Shown one piece after another: positions 62,855-64,000 of a DNA stretch of 64,000 nt; position 1 is the stretch's first letter; each line of letters begins with the position of its first letter. A program made the position numbers and the translations under genes. Location: NCBI RefSeq assembly GCF_000765215.1, contig NZ_JPJE01000002.1:62001-126000 (forward strand). The letters run 5' to 3'. This DNA comes from Eubacterium sp. ER2. Its GTDB lineage: Bacteria; Bacillota; Clostridia; Lachnospirales; Lachnospiraceae. The notes beneath the pieces were generated by a model that worked only from the letters and a program-made list of their open reading frames with translations, was not told where the DNA came from and did not search any database.

Positions 62855-63163
62855 ATGACCATTGATGAAGTGAGCAGGTGCTGCGGCATCCCCCTCAAAG
62901 TCCTGCAGGAATATGACAACACGGACCCGGAGCGTCTGAGCGTGCTCATCACCCTGCACCAGATCGGCTTTGAGAGCGCCGAGATAGAAGCCTACATGAA
63001 GCTGCTGGAAAAAGAGGACAGCGATGGCCAGCGCCTCCGGATACTTGAGCGGAAGCGGCGCAGACTTCTCGATGAGATCCATTTCCAGGAAAAGCAGCTC
63101 AGCCAGCTGGACTATCTCCGCTACAGCATCCGCAAAAAGCAAAGTAAAAAAACAACTATTTAA
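62855..63163 (+). CDS. Short MerR-like regulator, wing region apparently missing
   Basis: 102 residues. The N-terminus is a MerR helix-turn-helix start (MTIDEVSRCCGIPLKVLQEY), but it passes directly to DNTDPERLSVLITLHQIGF, the third helix region. The ~20 residues of wing 1 expected between them are absent, which suggests an internal in-frame deletion. A dimerisation coiled coil follows (RLRILERKRRRLLDEIHFQE). Strong site AAAGGAGG. In an operon with the cupin gene (13-base gap). It may no longer bind DNA normally. Confidence 0.7.
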   Translation: MTIDEVSRCCGIPLKVLQEYDNTDPERLSVLITLHQIGFESAEIEAYMKLLEKEDSDGQRLRILERKRRRLLDEIHFQEKQLSQLDYLRYSIRKKQSKKTTI

Positions 63164-63176
63164 GGAGGCATTTTTC

Positions 63177-63614
63177 ATGAAAATTCAGGACAAAGAGACT
63201 TTTGACAAGGCGAATGTATTCGGGCAGGGTCAGGCAAACACCGCCTACGCCCAGTATTTTATCGGAAATTCCTATTTAAATCCGCTGACTGACCCAAAGG
63301 AGTGCGGCGTCGGCCTGGCCAACGTCACCTTTGAGCCGGGATGCCGCAACAACTGGCACATCCACCACGCAAAGACAGGCGGCGGACAGATCCTCGTCTG
63401 CACAGCTGGCAGCGGCTGGTATCAGGAGGAGGGCAAGGAGCCTGTCAGCCTGGAGCCCGGCACGGTCATCGTCATCCCGGCTGAGGTCAAGCACTGGCAC
63501 GGCGCCAAGGCTGACAGCTGGTTCTCCCACATCGCCTTTGAGGCTCCCGGCACAGAGACAAGCAACGAGTGGCTGGAGCCGGTGGACGACGAGACATACG
63601 CCAACCTGGGCTAA
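63177..63614 (+). CDS. Cupin-domain protein
   Basis: 145-residue single-domain cupin. Metal-binding motif 1 is WHIHHAKTGGGQILVCTAGSG and motif 2 is PGTVIVIPAEVKHWHGA, with His ligands present. Start ATG 63177 has TAAGGAGG eight bases upstream. Such cupins often act in aromatic or aldehyde stress responses beside MerR regulators; substrate unknown. Confidence 0.88.
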   Translation: MKIQDKETFDKANVFGQGQANTAYAQYFIGNSYLNPLTDPKECGVGLANVTFEPGCRNNWHIHHAKTGGGQILVCTAGSGWYQEEGKEPVSLEPGTVIVIPAEVKHWHGAKADSWFSHIAFEAPGTETSNEWLEPVDDETYANLG

Positions 63615-63642
63615 ACTGAGCAAAACGGAAATAACTTGGTGA

Positions 63643-63671
63643 TTGCCTTACAGCGGGATTTATCTTATACT
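63643..63671 (+). promoter_or_regulatory. Promoter of the HicB gene
   Basis: TTGCCT (63643-63648), 17 bases, TATACT (63666-63671), with an inverted repeat directly downstream. Confidence 0.6.
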
Positions 63672-63672
63672 T

Positions 63673-63705
63673 AACTGTGTTGAAAAAATATTGGGAAACA
63701 CAGTT
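63673..63705. promoter_or_regulatory. Candidate HicB operator
   Basis: Perfect 9-base arms AACTGTGTT (63673-63681) and AACACAGTT (63697-63705) around a 15-base centre, between the -10 and the ribosome binding site. Position fits autoregulation of a toxin-antitoxin gene. Confidence 0.5.
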
Positions 63706-63722
63706 GAAAGGAGACTACTCAC

Positions 63723-64000
63723 ATGAATTTTATATATCCCGCTGTCTTCCGCAAAAGGGAAGACGGAAAGTACCACGCGACCTTCCCGGACCTGGCATGC
63801 TGCGAGGCTGTCGGCGACACCCTGGACGACGCCATTGATAACGCCAACGAGGCGGCCCGCAATTGGATCTCCGTGGAGCTGGAGGAAGAGGAGCCGGACA
63901 TGCCCTGCGTCTCCGACCTGGAGGACATCCCCGTCGGGGAGGGCGATATCGTCCGCAACATCTCTGTCAATATCCGCTTCTACGAGGGCTGGGACGAGTA
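63723..64000 (+). CDS. hicB: HicB-family antitoxin (partial, cut by window edge)
   Basis: 92 residues are visible before the window ends. The start MNFIYPAVFRKREDGKYHA and FPDLACCEAVGDTLDDAIDN match the HicB partial-RNase-H antitoxin fold, with EAARNWISVELEEEE following. GAAAGGAG precedes ATG 63723. No hicA toxin lies directly upstream, so it must be downstream of the window or absent. Any C-terminal DNA-binding domain is out of view. Confidence 0.85.
   Translation, partial: MNFIYPAVFRKREDGKYHATFPDLACCEAVGDTLDDAIDNANEAARNWISVELEEEEPDMPCVSDLEDIPVGEGDIVRNISVNIRFYEGWDE

Noticed and set aside
1-64000. CRISPR array, prophage, insertion sequence or rRNA operon
   Set aside because: No regularly spaced repeats, transposase, integrase, phage structural gene or rRNA segment was recognised. 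The only short tandem repeats are inside coding linkers.

Overview
The window looks like chromosomal DNA from a GC-rich member of the Lachnospiraceae or related Clostridia. Supporting signs are AGGAGG-type ribosome binding sites before most genes, sigma-A promoters of TTGACA-17-TATAAT form, clostridial protein types (PPi-dependent phosphofructokinase, ThiH-based thiamine synthesis, K+-dependent membrane pyrophosphatase, PIN-PhoH fusion, GHKL/LytTR two-component system) and several 4Fe-4S proteins of anaerobic style. I see no insertion sequence, prophage, CRISPR array or rRNA operon. The genus cannot be fixed from the sequence alone.

Layout. 1-5088 (minus): an ABC importer entering from the left edge, an RpiR regulator, an HD hydrolase and a PIN-PhoH ATPase. 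5499-7331 (plus): an LtaS-like membrane sulfatase. 7374-11906 (minus): a zinc alcohol dehydrogenase, then a two-gene unit of a membrane pseudokinase-TPR protein and a secreted Ig-like protein. 12057-15958 (minus): a MATE pump and a three-gene importer of the SsuABC/ThiXYZ type. 16180-20166 (minus): PPi-phosphofructokinase, then acylphosphatase, a small QueG-like Fe-S protein and glycerol kinase. 20276-24330 (minus): thiSFGHE behind a clear TPP riboswitch. 24345-31016 (minus): an orphan TrpX-like lipoprotein, then a six-gene run with two complete two-component systems and a BcrAB-like ABC transporter. 31079-42465 (minus): thioredoxin-like protein, trigger-factor-like protein, heterodimeric ABC exporter, a lipoprotein and a 1008-residue anchored protein that share a repeat domain I do not recognise, and an M16C peptidase. 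42844-50076: aldo/keto reductase (minus), then a ketopantoate-reductase-like gene, a second heterodimeric ABC exporter, tRNA-Arg(ACG) and pyridoxamine kinase (plus). 50018-52353 (minus): a COG3044-type ATPase and xpt. 52531-56831 (plus): a HAD phosphatase, an M18 aminopeptidase and the membrane pyrophosphatase. 57186-61695: a sucrose PTS/hydrolase pair with a divergent AraC regulator. 61722-64000: a DUF362 gene broken by an amber codon, a MerR-like protein, a cupin and a HicB antitoxin cut by the right edge.

How the genes work together. The thi genes make the thiazole and join it to the pyrimidine, under TPP feedback. The PTS, GH32 hydrolase and AraC gene form a self-contained sucrose module. 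The two-TCS/ABC cluster has the layout of a peptide-antibiotic sensing and resistance operon. The most novel material is (a) the 1008-residue protein and its lipoprotein partner, with five copies of a shared ~120-residue domain beside an exporter, a foldase-like protein and a thioredoxin, and (b) the pseudokinase-TPR/Ig-like pair. The MerR-type promoter, amber-interrupted DUF362 gene and shortened MerR-like gene at the right end look like a stress-response module that is decaying or under recoding.
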